Numbered from the stretch's first letter, positions 16,885 to 30,103 are shown. The stretch: 43,120 nucleotides of DNA from Streptomyces flavotricini (GCF_020639365.1 NZ_JAINUL010000001.1:7528412-7571531), one strand, 5' to 3'. Notes: generated from the letters alone by a model not told the origin. Numbers and translations are program-made.

Positions 16885-16929
16885 TTGACGCGACCCTTTC
16901 GCAAGGCTTAACTCACGTCCTGAATTAAG
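16885..16929 (+). promoter_or_regulatory. Promoter of the sugar ABC operon with overlapping operator
   Basis: A -35 TTGACG (16885-16890) and -10 TTAACT (16908-16913) are 17 nt apart. An inverted repeat, CTTAACTCA (16907-16915) and TGAATTAAG (16921-16929), with one mismatch and a 5-nt spacer, covers the -10. A bound ROK protein would block the polymerase. Confidence 0.6.
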
Positions 16930-16994
16930 GGCTTGAGGCACTCGACTCCCACGAGGCGGGTGCCGCCGAAGCGTGACGGTCGAAGCGTCCCGTC

Positions 16995-17050
16995 GATGCG
17001 CCACCGCTGAAGCACCACCGCTGAAGCACCACCGCCGAAGCACCACCGCC
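16995..17050. repeat. 14-bp tandem repeat in the leader of the ABC operon
   Basis: Three nearly identical units GAAGCACCACCGC(T/C) (17009-17050) follow one degenerate unit (16995-17008). They lie between the operator and the ribosome site of the substrate-binding-protein gene, so they should be transcribed in its untranslated leader. Confidence 0.75.
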
Positions 17051-17107
17051 CGAGCCGAGAACACCCGCCGGCCTTCCCCCGACCCTGCCGAAAGGGGCCG
17101 ATCCGCC

Positions 17108-18424
17108 ATGCGCAGAACCAGAGCCGCCGCTGCCGCCGTCACCGCATCCCTGCTCGCCGCCGCCACCGCCTGCGGCGGCGGCACCGCGAACACCGGCGGC
17201 GGCTCCGACACCGCCCCCAAAGAGCTCACGTACTGGGCCTCCAACCAGGGCCCCGACCTCGCGGCGGACCAGGCGACCCTCACCCCGGAGCTGAAGAAGT
17301 TCGAGGAGCGGACAGGCATCAAGGTCAAGCTCGAAGTCGTCCCCTGGTCGGACCTGCTCAACCGGATCCTCGCCGCGACCGCCTCCGGCCAGGGTCCCGA
17401 CGTCCTCAACATCGGCAACACCTGGTCCTCCTCCCTCCAGGCCACCGGCGCCCTGCTCCCGTGGAACGCCGAGAACTTCGGGGCGATAGGCGGCAAGGAC
17501 CGCTTCGTGGAGTCCGCCATCGGCTCGTCGGGCGCCACCGGCCAGGACCCGGCCGCCGTACCGCTGTACTCCATGGCGTACGCGCTCTACTACAACAAGA
17601 AGATGTTCCAGGAGGCGGGCATAGCCAAGCCCCCGGCCACCTGGGACGAGATGGTCACCATCGGCCGGCAGCTGTCCAAGGACGGCAAGTGGGCGCTCGG
17701 CGCCGAGGGGGCCAACCTCTCCAACAACATCCACCAGGCCTTCGTCCTCGCCAAGCAGCACGGAGCGGACTTCTTCGACGCGGCCGGCAAGCCCACCTTC
17801 GACTCCCCGGGCGCGGTCGGCGCCGTCAAGCAGTACGTCGACCTGATGGCCAAGGACAAGATCATCGCGCCGGGCAACGCCGAGTACGCCCAGAACCAGT
17901 CGCTCCAGGACTTCGCCAACGGCAAGACCGCCATGGTCCTGTGGCAGAGCGCCGCCTCCTCCTTCAAGAGCCACGGGATGAAGGAGGGCGACTGGGGCGT
18001 GGCCCCGGTCCCGGTGCCCGCGGGCGGCGCACCCGGCCCGGGCGGCAACACCAACTCCATGGTCGCCGGCATCAACCTCGCCGTCTTCAAGAACACCGAC
18101 AACATCGACGGCTCGCTGAAGTTCGTGAAGTTCATGACCAGCGACGAGGAGCAGAAGATCCTCAACAAGACGTACGGCTCCATCCCGCCGGTCAAGGCCG
18201 CACAGAGCGACCCCGCCTTCGCCACCGACGACCTCACCGTGCTCCGCACCACCCTGGGCACCAGCGCCGCCCCGCTCCCGCAGGTCCCGCAGGAATCCCA
18301 GTTCGAGACCGCCGTCGGCACCGCCGTCAAGGAGCTCTTCGCCGACGCCGCGGCGGGCCGCCCCGTCACCACCGAGTCGGTCAAGGCCAAACTGACCAAG
18401 GCCCAGCAGCAGATGGCGAGCTGA
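17108..18424 (+). CDS. Sugar ABC transporter substrate-binding lipoprotein
   Basis: 438 residues. The signal sequence ends in lipobox LAAATAC (Cys22), followed by a Gly-rich linker. The rest is a family-1 solute-binding protein: ELTYWASNQGP start, KKFEERTGIKVKLEVVPW, QGPDVLNIGNTW, an ALYYNKKMFQEAGI hinge region and EEQKILNKTYGSIPP near the end. It delivers a sugar to the two permeases encoded directly downstream. Context (ROK regulator, GH1 enzyme) points to a beta-linked oligosaccharide such as cellobiose or a related glucoside. GAAAGGGG lies upstream of the chosen ATG; the longer frame to 16973 runs through the leader repeats and is rejected. Confidence 0.9.
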   Translation: MRRTRAAAAAVTASLLAAATACGGGTANTGGGSDTAPKELTYWASNQGPDLAADQATLTPELKKFEERTGIKVKLEVVPWSDLLNRILAATASGQGPDVLNIGNTWSSSLQATGALLPWNAENFGAIGGKDRFVESAIGSSGATGQDPAAVPLYSMAYALYYNKKMFQEAGIAKPPATWDEMVTIGRQLSKDGKWALGAEGANLSNNIHQAFVLAKQHGADFFDAAGKPTFDSPGAVGAVKQYVDLMAKDKIIAPGNAEYAQNQSLQDFANGKTAMVLWQSAASSFKSHGMKEGDWGVAPVPVPAGGAPGPGGNTNSMVAGINLAVFKNTDNIDGSLKFVKFMTSDEEQKILNKTYGSIPPVKAAQSDPAFATDDLTVLRTTLGTSAAPLPQVPQESQFETAVGTAVKELFADAAAGRPVTTESVKAKLTKAQQQMAS

Positions 18425-18434
18425 GCCCGACCCG

Positions 18435-19400
18435 ATGAGCACCAAGAGCCGCGTGAGCCGGGTGAGTGGCACCCGTCCCAAGTCCGCACGTCCGCGCCGT
18501 AGTCACGTCCCCTACCTGCTGCTCCTTCCCGCCCTGCTCCTCGAACTGCTCATCCACCTCGTCCCGATGGCGATGGGCATCCTGATGAGCTTCCGCGGGC
18601 TGACCCAGTTCTTCATCCGCGACTGGTCCCGCGCCCCCTGGACGGGCTGGGCCAACTACGAGCTCGTCCTCGACGTCAACCGGCCCGTCGGCGAAGCCCT
18701 CCTGCGGTCCTTCCTCACCACCTGCCTCTTCACCCTGCTCTCCGTCGGCCTGTGCTGGCTGCTGGGCACCGCGGCGGCGGTGTTCATGCAGGAGAGCTTC
18801 CGCGGCCGCGGCCTCCTGCGGGCCCTGTTCCTCGTCCCGTACGCCCTGCCCGTGTACGCGGCAGTCATCACCTGGGCGTTCATGTTCCAGCGGGACAACG
18901 GCCTGGTGAACCACGTCCTCCACGACCAACTGGGCCTGGGCGGCTCCGGGCACACCTTCTGGCTGCTGGGCGACAACAGCTTCTGGGCCCTGCTGACCGT
19001 CTCCGTCTGGAAGGGCTGGCCGTTCGCCTTCCTCATCGTGACCGCCGCCCTCCAGAACATCCCCGGCGAGCTGTACGAGGCCGCCGCGCTGGACGGCGCC
19101 GGCATCTGGCAGCAGATCAGCCGGATCACCCTTCCCTCGGTCGGCGCGGTCAACCAGGTACTGGTCCTGGTGCTGTTCCTGTGGACCTTCAACGACTTCA
19201 ACACGCCGTTCGTGCTGTTCGGCAAGGCGGCCCCCGAGGCCGCCGACCTGATCTCCCTCCACATCTACCAATCGAGCTTCGTCACCTGGAACTTCGGCAC
19301 CGGATCGGCCATGTCCGTCCTGCTGCTGCTCTTCCTGCTGCTGGCCACCGCCGGATACCTGCTCGTCACGACCCGCGGAAGGAGGAACGGACATGGCTGA
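18435..19400 (+). CDS. Sugar ABC transporter permease 1 (MalF-like)
   Basis: 321 residues with about six membrane segments, the first at about 25-50 (YLLLLPALLLELLIHLVPMA). The ATPase-contacting EAA loop is present as YEAAALDGAGIWQQISRITLPSV. It starts 10 nt after the binding-protein stop and overlaps the next permease gene by 8 nt, so the three are translated from one message. No ATPase gene is present nearby; in Streptomyces such importers share the multi-use ATPase MsiK encoded elsewhere. Confidence 0.9.
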   Translation: MSTKSRVSRVSGTRPKSARPRRSHVPYLLLLPALLLELLIHLVPMAMGILMSFRGLTQFFIRDWSRAPWTGWANYELVLDVNRPVGEALLRSFLTTCLFTLLSVGLCWLLGTAAAVFMQESFRGRGLLRALFLVPYALPVYAAVITWAFMFQRDNGLVNHVLHDQLGLGGSGHTFWLLGDNSFWALLTVSVWKGWPFAFLIVTAALQNIPGELYEAAALDGAGIWQQISRITLPSVGAVNQVLVLVLFLWTFNDFNTPFVLFGKAAPEAADLISLHIYQSSFVTWNFGTGSAMSVLLLLFLLLATAGYLLVTTRGRRNGHG

Positions 19401-20265
19401 CCACCGCGGCCGACCCTCGTCCCCGCTGGCCCCGCCCCTCACCTTCCGGGTGATCCGCGCGGCCTTCCTCACCCTGCTCTCCGGTTTCGTGCTGCTGCCC
19501 GTGTACGTCATGGTCACCAGCTCCCTCAAACCGCTCCAGGACGTCGCGGGCCGCTTCCGCTGGATCCCCACCGGTCTCACCGCCCGCCCCTACATCGACA
19601 TCTGGCACACCGTCCCGCTCGGCCGGTACTTCGTGAACTCCCTGATCGTGGCGGGCGCCGCCACCGCCGCCTCCGTCGTCATCGCCGTCTTCGCGGCCTA
19701 CGCGGTCAGCCGCCACCGCTTCCGCGGCAAGCGGCTGTTCACCGTCACCGTGCTCTCCACCCAGATGTTCCCCGGGATCCTCTTCCTCCTCCCGCTGTTC
19801 CTGATCTTCGTGAACATCGGCAACGCCACGGGAATCGCCCTCTACGGCTCCCGCGGCGCCCTGATCCTCACGTACCTGACCTTCTCCCTCCCCTTCTCCA
19901 TCTGGATGCTCATCGGCTACTTCGACTCGGTGCCCCGCGATCTCGACGAAGCGGCCACCGTCGACGGCTGCGGACCGCTCGGCGCGCTGCTGCGGGTCGT
20001 GGTCCCGGCGGCCGTCCCGGGCATCGTCGCCGTCGCCGTGTACGCCTTCATGACGGCCTGGGGCGAGGTCCTCTTCGCCTCCGTCATGACGAACGACACC
20101 ACCCGCACCCTCGCCGTCGGACTGCAGGGCTACTCCACGCAGACCGACGTCTACTGGAACCAGATCATGGCCGCCTCGCTCGTCGTCAGCATCCCCGTCG
20201 TCGCCGGATTCCTGCTGCTCCAGCGGTACTTGGTGGCCGGCCTCACGGCGGGAGCCGTCAAATGA
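19393..20265 (+). CDS. Sugar ABC transporter permease 2 (MalG-like)
   Basis: 290 residues with about six membrane segments (the first at about 20-42, FLTLLSGFVLLPVYVMVTSS) and an EAA loop, LDEAATVDGCGPLGALLRVVVP. Its start overlaps the preceding permease by 8 nt. Its end carries a short sequence, ribosome site plus ATGA, that is repeated just before the GH1 start. It pairs with the first permease to form the membrane channel. Confidence 0.9.
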   Translation: MADHRGRPSSPLAPPLTFRVIRAAFLTLLSGFVLLPVYVMVTSSLKPLQDVAGRFRWIPTGLTARPYIDIWHTVPLGRYFVNSLIVAGAATAASVVIAVFAAYAVSRHRFRGKRLFTVTVLSTQMFPGILFLLPLFLIFVNIGNATGIALYGSRGALILTYLTFSLPFSIWMLIGYFDSVPRDLDEAATVDGCGPLGALLRVVVPAAVPGIVAVAVYAFMTAWGEVLFASVMTNDTTRTLAVGLQGYSTQTDVYWNQIMAASLVVSIPVVAGFLLLQRYLVAGLTAGAVK

Positions 20266-20287
20266 ACCCTTCGGCAGGAGCCGTCGA

Positions 20288-20296
<9 letters not shown>
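20251..20296 (+). repeat. Duplicated junction sequence between permease 2 and GH1 genes
   Basis: Two near-identical copies of about 20 nt, both starting GGAGCCGTC and containing AATGA (20251-20270 and 20277-20296). The first holds the permease stop, the second the GH1 start, so the duplication supplied the ribosome site and start of the downstream gene. Confidence 0.6.
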
Positions 20297-21673
<1,377 letters not shown>

Positions 21674-21694
21674 GACCGCGAGCCCCGCGCCGCG

Positions 21695-21733
21695 CCGTGC
21701 CCGCCCCGCTTCACGGGGCGGGCACGGCCTTTC
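21695..21733 (+). terminator. Strong terminator of the sugar operon
   Basis: A perfect 14-bp stem (CCGTGCCCGCCCCG and CGGGGCGGGCACGG) with loop CTTCA, followed by CCTTTCGT. It ends the ABC/GH1 transcript 22 nt after the GH1 stop. Confidence 0.85.
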
Positions 21734-21799
21734 GTGATGGGATGGGAAGGCGGTGCTTCCACCAGCTCACGGCTCATGGCACACGGAGAGGTCGGGTAC

Positions 21800-22732
21800 A
21801 TGTCCCAGGACACCATGCGGGCGATGGCGTACGAGACGTACGGCGGAACGGAGGTGCTCACCGAGACCGAGCTGCCGATGCCCAAGCTGGCCCCCGGCGA
21901 GCTCCTCGTCCGGGTCAAGTGCGCCTCGGTCAACCCCGTCGACTGGAAGATCATGGCGGGCGGGCTCGACCCCCTGATGGACGTCGTGTACCCGGTCGTC
22001 CCCGGCTGGGACGTCGCCGGCACGGTCGAGCGGGTCGGCATCGACACCCCCGAGTTCGCGGTCGGCGACGAGGTCATGGCGTACGCCCGCAAGGACTACG
22101 TGCACGGGGGGACCTTCGCCGAGTACGTGAGCGTGCCCGTACGGGCCGCCGCCGCCAAGCCGGCCTCGCTGTCCTGGCAGGAGGCGGCAGGCCTGCCGCT
22201 GGCCGGGCTCACCGCCTACCAGCTGCTCACCCGGCTCGCCACCGGCAAGGACGACGTCGTCCTCATCCACGGGGCCGCGGGCGGCGTCGGCTCCTTCGGC
22301 GTGCAGATCGCCCGCGCGCTGGGCGCCCGGGTCATCGGCACCGCCTCCCCGCGCAATCACGACCGGTTGCGCGAACTGGGCTGCGAGCCCGTGGAGTACG
22401 GGGAGGGCCTGGTCGACCGGGTCCGTGCGCTCGCCCCCGACGGGGTCACCGTCGCCGCGGACTTCGTCGGCGGCGTCCTCGACGTCACCCAGGCGGTCCT
22501 CGCGGAGGGCGGCCGGCACGCCTCCATCGCCGACCCCACCGTGCTCGGAGCGGGAGGCCAGTGGATGTGGGTCCGGCCGGACGCCGAGGGCCTGGCCGAG
22601 CTGGCCCGGCTCGCCGACAGCGGGCGGCTCAAGGTCACCGTCGCCAAGACCTTCCCGCTCGCGCAGCTCGCGGAGGCCTTCGAACTCAGCCAGACGGGCC
22701 GCACCGCCGGAAAGATCGTCATCGAGGTCTGA
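21800..22732 (+). CDS. Zinc-independent MDR oxidoreductase (quinone oxidoreductase-like)
   Basis: 310 residues from the ATG at 21800 (purine-rich GGAGAGGTCGGG upstream); longer in-frame starts lie between this gene and the preceding terminator. The N-terminal GroES-like domain lacks the zinc ligands of alcohol dehydrogenases. The Rossmann motif IHGAAGGVGSFGVQIARALGARVIGTAS binds NADPH, and the end, GRTAGKIVIEV, is typical. Relatives reduce quinones or alpha,beta-unsaturated ketones using NADPH. It appears to be a single-gene unit. Confidence 0.87.
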   Translation: MSQDTMRAMAYETYGGTEVLTETELPMPKLAPGELLVRVKCASVNPVDWKIMAGGLDPLMDVVYPVVPGWDVAGTVERVGIDTPEFAVGDEVMAYARKDYVHGGTFAEYVSVPVRAAAAKPASLSWQEAAGLPLAGLTAYQLLTRLATGKDDVVLIHGAAGGVGSFGVQIARALGARVIGTASPRNHDRLRELGCEPVEYGEGLVDRVRALAPDGVTVAADFVGGVLDVTQAVLAEGGRHASIADPTVLGAGGQWMWVRPDAEGLAELARLADSGRLKVTVAKTFPLAQLAEAFELSQTGRTAGKIVIEV

Positions 22733-22820
22733 GACCGACGCCTTCTCGATCTGCCGTGAGGGCGGGCGGGTTGTGCGGACCTCCCGCCGCTTCCACCGCC
22801 GGCGGGAAGACGCGGGGAAG

Positions 22821-22850
22821 GGCGCGTGGCGGCCGAGGCCGCCACGCGCC
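22821..22850. terminator. Bidirectional hairpin between convergent genes
   Basis: A perfect 14-bp stem (GGCGCGTGGCGGCC and GGCCGCCACGCGCC) separated by only GA. It lies between the ends of the quinone-oxidoreductase and beta-helix genes. Confidence 0.75.
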
Positions 22851-22868
22851 TGCGTCGCCTCCCGCGGG

Positions 22869-25034
22869 TCAGGGGAAGGAGACGACCGTGGACGGGGTCG
22901 TCGAGGTTCCCGAGGTCGGTGCGCCCGTGGTGTTGATGACGTGCTCGTACTGGCCCTTGCCGCCCAGCGAGACGACGAGCAGGTCGTGGAACTTCACGCC
23001 CGGCTTCACCGGTGCCTGGAACCCGTGGTCCTGGCGGATCGTCGGGTCCACGTTGTAGTAGCAGTAGCTGCCCAGGCCCCAGCCCTCGTGGACGGTCACC
23101 GAGTCGGCCACCTTGTAGGCCGCGTAGCCCTTGGTGGAACCGTTCTGGATCGCCGCCTGATCGGGGGCGTCGTACGCCTTCTCGTTCTGGTAGAAGACCG
23201 TGCGGCCGCGCTCGCCGTTCCACTGGACGTCGTACTTGTTGAAGTGCTCGACGAACAGTCCGGTGGCCAGTACGTCGTCACCGTTCACGCGGAATCCGTA
23301 GTCGGCGCGGTTGGTCTCCCAGCCCACCCCGTCCCCGTGGTCGGCCCGCCAGATCCAGGTGTGGTCGACGATCGTGTCGTGGTTGTTGATCACCATGCCG
23401 ACGTCCGTCCTGCCGGGGCCGGCGCCGCCGACCCGGATGAACACGTCCTGCACGGTCGTCGGGTTGGCTCCGTGGTCCGTGGTCGTGCCGGCCGGGCCGA
23501 CCTCCAGCAGGCTGGGCGAGTCGACCGGTCCCGCGTCGATCAGGAACCCGGCGAGCCGCACCCCGTCCACGTCGGCGACCTTCATCGCGGTCACCCCGTT
23601 GTCGGGGACGAGCGTGGCCAGGCCGAGGCCCAGTACGACCGTGTCCGCGCGGTTCACCTGGAGGGTCCGGTCGACGTGGTAGACGCCGGGGGTGAACAGC
23701 AGGTGCAGGCCCTGGGCCAGCGCCTGGTTCATCGTCGCGGCGGTCGTGCCCGGCTTCACCACGTAGAAGCGGCTGAGCGGGAGCGAGGTGCCCTGCGGCG
23801 CTCCGTTGCCCCAGGAGGTGCCGCGCGCGTTCTCGCGCTTGGCCGGGACGAAGACCTTGTACTCGGTTCCGTCGAGGTAGAGGAAGGGCTTCTCCCGGGA
23901 GACGGGCGTGGTGTCGAGCGTGGTGTACGGCGGGTTGGGGAAGGACTGGGCGGGCGCGCCCTGGACTCCGGAGAAGACCTGGTTCCAGACGCCGTTGCCC
24001 CAGCTGCCGATCGAGCTGTCGCGCGTGTACCACTGTTGCTGCGAGTAGTTGCCGACCTGGCCGTCGATCTTCGAGTCGGCGATGTAGCCGCCGGAGGCCC
24101 AACCGAAGCCGTCGGGAGCGAGGTTGAGGCCGCCCTTGACGTGCATCCGGCGGAAGGGCGCGGCCTGGGACACGGCCCACCGGTCGGTTCCGTTCACGGG
24201 GTTGAGCGCGAGGTTCTCGGCGGAGCGCCAGAAGTTCTGGGTGGCGTTGCCGCCGAACCAGCCCGCGTCGACGGTGACGTCGCCGTTGATGGTGGTGTCG
24301 TCGGGGCTGAGGCCCAGACCCGAGACGGAGGTGTAGAAGCCGATCTGGGCGTTGAGGCCGTTGTAGGTGCCCGGCTTGAACAGGAACTGGTAGCGGCCGG
24401 AGCCGAACTGGGCCGACTCCTGCTGTCGGAAGACCTCGTCGAGCCTGCCCTGGATGTTCGGGGTCGACGGGTCGAAGACGATCACGTTGGGCCCGAGATC
24501 GCCGCCGCCGGGGAGGGTGGGGTCCGCGCCGGAAGTGCCGAAGACCTGGAACTCGAACAGCGAGTAGCCCCACTGGGTGGCGCGCTGGGTGCCGTACACG
24601 CGGACGTAGCGGGCGGTGCCGGTGATGTCGTGGGTGACGACCCCGCCGGTGGCCGTGGTCGTGGAGTAGGCGGTGCTCCAGCCGGCGCCGTCGGTGGACA
24701 GGTCGATCCGGTACGCCTTCGCGTACGCGGTCTCCCAGCGCAGTACGACCTGGCTGAGCCGGGCGGGGGCGCCCAGGTCCACCTGGATCCACTGCGGGTC
24801 GGAGAACTGGCTCGACCAGCGGGTGGCGTTGTCGCCGTCGACGGCGGCCGAGGCGGGTGTGCCGGCGTTCTCCTGGCTGGATGCGGTGACGGGCCTGCCC
24901 TGGGAGAGGAGGACGGGTGCGGCCTGGGCGGCGCTGCCGGGGAGCAGCACGAGGAGGGCGGCGATCAGGGCGGCGGTGAGGGCCGCCGCGGTGAGGCGTG
25001 GTGGATGGTCGGAGAGGCGAGGCATGGGGGGCAC
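22869..25034 (-). CDS. Secreted CBM32 (F5/8 type C) plus beta-helix protein
   Basis: 721 residues. Residues 1-38 are a signal peptide ending AAQA-AP. Residues about 40-165 form a discoidin/CBM32 domain (SQGRPVTASSQE, DGDNATRWSSQFSDPQWIQVDLG, RYVRVYGT, FEFQVFG). The remaining 540 residues are a right-handed beta-helix-like repeat region (DTTINGDVTVDAGWFGG, NFWRSAENLALNPV, TIVDHTWIWRADHG, GFRVNGDDVLATGLFVEH). Relatives are often labelled adenylyl cyclase in databases, which the sequence does not support. The best inference is an extracellular polysaccharide-active or binding protein; I could not assign a GH or PL family. Paired palindromes lie at its promoter. Confidence 0.8.
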   Translation of the reverse strand: MPPMPRLSDHPPRLTAAALTAALIAALLVLLPGSAAQAAPVLLSQGRPVTASSQENAGTPASAAVDGDNATRWSSQFSDPQWIQVDLGAPARLSQVVLRWETAYAKAYRIDLSTDGAGWSTAYSTTTATGGVVTHDITGTARYVRVYGTQRATQWGYSLFEFQVFGTSGADPTLPGGGDLGPNVIVFDPSTPNIQGRLDEVFRQQESAQFGSGRYQFLFKPGTYNGLNAQIGFYTSVSGLGLSPDDTTINGDVTVDAGWFGGNATQNFWRSAENLALNPVNGTDRWAVSQAAPFRRMHVKGGLNLAPDGFGWASGGYIADSKIDGQVGNYSQQQWYTRDSSIGSWGNGVWNQVFSGVQGAPAQSFPNPPYTTLDTTPVSREKPFLYLDGTEYKVFVPAKRENARGTSWGNGAPQGTSLPLSRFYVVKPGTTAATMNQALAQGLHLLFTPGVYHVDRTLQVNRADTVVLGLGLATLVPDNGVTAMKVADVDGVRLAGFLIDAGPVDSPSLLEVGPAGTTTDHGANPTTVQDVFIRVGGAGPGRTDVGMVINNHDTIVDHTWIWRADHGDGVGWETNRADYGFRVNGDDVLATGLFVEHFNKYDVQWNGERGRTVFYQNEKAYDAPDQAAIQNGSTKGYAAYKVADSVTVHEGWGLGSYCYYNVDPTIRQDHGFQAPVKPGVKFHDLLVVSLGGKGQYEHVINTTGAPTSGTSTTPSTVVSFP

Positions 25035-25109
25035 TCCTGACGTCTTGGATCCGGGGGATCGAAGCGTGAGTGAACTGCCCGGTCGCGAGGACCGTCAAGG
25101 GGTTCAGCG

Positions 25110-25160
25110 TTCACGAAGTGAAGGCCGGAAGGTGTGTCAACTGGCTTTCACGGCCGTGAA
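25110..25160 (-). promoter_or_regulatory. Promoter region with two TTCAC-GTGAA palindromes
   Basis: On the minus strand a -35 TTGACA (25140-25135) lies between two palindromes: TTCACGGCCGTGAA (25147-25160, perfect) upstream and TTCAC-GAA-GTGAA (25110-25122) at about the -10. A third looser pair, TTCA and TGAA, is near 25171-25185. This is a plausible repressor-operator array for the beta-helix gene. Confidence 0.55.
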
Positions 25161-25229
25161 CTCGGGGTTTCTTCAATCCTTGTGAAAAGTGTTGACGAAA
25201 AAAAACGGCGAGGCTCTACTGAGGCTCCT

Positions 25230-25273
25230 GACCGCTCCGTCCCGCCGCGCCCGCTGGGCGGGACGGAGCGGTC
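25230..25273. terminator. Long hairpin downstream of the RNA-repair operon
   Basis: A perfect 17-bp stem (GACCGCTCCGTCCCGCC with its complement) and 10-nt loop, 80 nt beyond the end of the repair operon. On the minus strand a run of eight T (25205-25198) follows about 25 nt later. The surrounding 25035-25352 gap otherwise holds only the beta-helix promoter. Confidence 0.65.
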
Positions 25274-25352
25274 GGGGACGTTCGAGGAATGACCTCGTTC
25301 CGAGGACGGGTGCTGCCGTGCGTTCGCTACTTGTCGGTCGGGTGCACCCGGT

Positions 25353-28213
<2,861 letters not shown>

Positions 28214-28214
<1 letters not shown>

Positions 28215-30067
28215 CAGCCGTCCTCGCCCACTGCCGCGGCCGCGGCCGTCGACGCCGTCCGTGTCGCCGTCCCGATGGACCCCGCCGTGTCCTCCACCGT
28301 CCCGCCCGCCCCGATGTACCGGATGCGGTGCGCGGCTCCCAGCCCGGGATACGGAGGGCTGAACCGGTGCAGCTGGGTGGCCAGTACCTCCGCCGGTACC
28401 GGATGGGGCCGTACGGCATTGCGCCGGACCAGCTCGGTCTCCTCGACCAGCACGACGGCCTGGGTGACGAGCGCGTCGCGGCGCCGCGCGACCGCACCGG
28501 CCAGGCCCCGCTGCTGCTCGGTGAGCGAGGTCGCGTCCCACACCACCGTGCCCCCGGTGTCCGCGGCGGCGGCCAGCGCGGCGTCCAGCCGGTCCAGGCC
28601 CTCCCGCAGCACGTCCGCGTTGGCCCGCTGGTCGGCGCGGGAACCCCGGGCGGCGCGCAGATCGTCCAGAGCGATGTACGCGGCCACGCCCGGCAGACTC
28701 CGGGCGTACGTGCTCTTCCCGCTGCCCGAGGGCCCGCACAGCTGCACCAGCCGGGGGAAGCGCCCGTCCCGCCACCGCCAGGTCGCGGCCACCGCCTCCC
28801 CGGCGGTGGAGACCCCGCCCCGCCCGAACGCCTCCCGGGCCTGTGCCCAGCAGCGGTCCGCCGCCTCCGCTCCGAGATCGCCGAGGGCGTCGCGCAGCCC
28901 GGTGCGCAGCGGACCCAGCGGATCGGGGCCGAGCAGCCCCGCCTCCTGCGCGTACAGCGCGGACCACTCGACGCACTCGAGCGCCTGCGGATCGCCCGCG
29001 GCCGTCGCCCCCGCCAGCGCGTGCAGCACCCCGAGGTCGGCGGCGAGGGCCATCCGGGCCAGACCGGCGCGCCGCCCCTCGTCCGGGAACGGCTGCTGCA
29101 GGTACGGGTGGAGCCCGACCAGATCGGCCACCCGCCGCGCGATCGGCATCCCGAGCGGCCCCGCCGCCAGCCGCGCCCCGATCCGGGCCCGCGGCGCGCG
29201 GTGCAGCAGGGCGGCCAGTACGCCGGCCAGCCGGGCCTCGCCGGTGCGCCCCGACGCGTCGAGCCGGCCCGCCACCTCGGCGACGACCGGCTCGACCCCG
29301 GCGAGGACCGGGCCGTCCTCCGCGAAGACCGGGTCGGCTCCCGAGACGACGGGCTCGGCTCCGCCGCCCGGCGCGGGCCGCGGGCCGAGCGCGGCCGCCA
29401 GCTGCGCCGCATCGGGCTCGGAACCCGAGCGCACCGCCCACAGCGGGGCCTGCGGACCCAGCCCGTTCGGCACGACCTGCGCGTACATCCAGTGCGTGTC
29501 GGTCTGGACGTGGCCGCCGCGCACCCACTTGGCGACGTAGCGCCCGAAGTCCGCCCGGGTGAAGGAGGCCACCGTCCGTACGACGTACCCCTCCTGCCGC
29601 GTGGTGTCGAGGCGCAGCCCGCGCAGCGCGCGCTCGTCGAAGGCGCCCCGCCAGAGCACGCGCGGGGTGGGCACCCCGAGGCCGTGCAGGAAGCTCACCG
29701 TCCGGTCCCAGTCCAGGCAGTGCTCGCCGTCCCACACCGAGAACCCGTAGAACCAGCTGTCGAGGTCCTCGTACGGGAGCGAGTGGCGCGCGTACAGGTT
29801 CTCCCCGCACACCCGCCACCCCGCCGGTATGCCGGCGCCGATCCGGCTCTGGAGGCCCTTGACCCAGGCGCGCGAGGGGTGGTGGCCGGAGTCGAGCGAG
29901 CGGGCGTGGAGGCCGTCCGCGTACAGGGTGGTGTTCTCCCCGTCGAGCTTCTCGGTGACCACGACCTCGCACCCGGCCGGCCCCCCGAACCGGGTGGCGC
30001 GCACGTCGTCCGCCGCCGCCCCGGGGGACCAGGGCAGGTGCGGGGTGCGGGGGTAGTGCGTGCGCAT
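28214..30067 (-). CDS. ATP-dependent RNA ligase fused to T4-Pnkp-like polynucleotide 5'-kinase
   Basis: 617 residues. The ligase domain (about 1-230) has motif I TEKLDGEN with Lys40, CGENLYARHS (87-96), FYGFSVWD (106-113), motif IV EGYVVR (159-164) and motif V AKWVR (Lys180). A helical middle region (about 250-430) is unassigned. The C-terminal P-loop kinase (about 438-600) has Walker A GPSGSGKS (445-452), ALDDLR (D468, R471, matching the DDYR of T4 Pnkp), VVWDATSL and ELVRRNAVRP-x-PVPAEVL, closely paralleling T4 Pnkp. The 3'-phosphatase domain of T4 Pnkp is absent, so 3' healing must come from the coupled downstream protein. The start is the ATG after CAGGAG. Expected role: phosphorylating 5'-OH ends and sealing RNA breaks. 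Confidence 0.92.
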
Positions 30068-30082
30068 GACCGGCTCCTGCGA

Positions 30083-30103
30083 TGACGACGGGGTTCGTCG
30101 TCA
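30083..30103. promoter_or_regulatory. Inverted repeat just upstream of the RNA-repair operon
   Basis: TGACGACG and CGTCGTCA, perfect 8-bp arms around a 5-nt spacer, 16 nt before the ligase start. A minus-strand TAGAGT (30109-30104) directly upstream could be the -10. The repeat is therefore an operator at the transcription start, or a hairpin in the leader beside the ribosome site. Confidence 0.5.

Noticed and set aside
17009..17050. CRISPR array in the ABC operon leader
   Set aside because: Units are 14 bp and directly adjacent with no spacers, and no cas genes are present.
22869..25034. Adenylyl cyclase function
   Set aside because: I recall this label on relatives, but the sequence shows a signal peptide, CBM32 and beta-helix repeats and none of the cyclase catalytic motifs.
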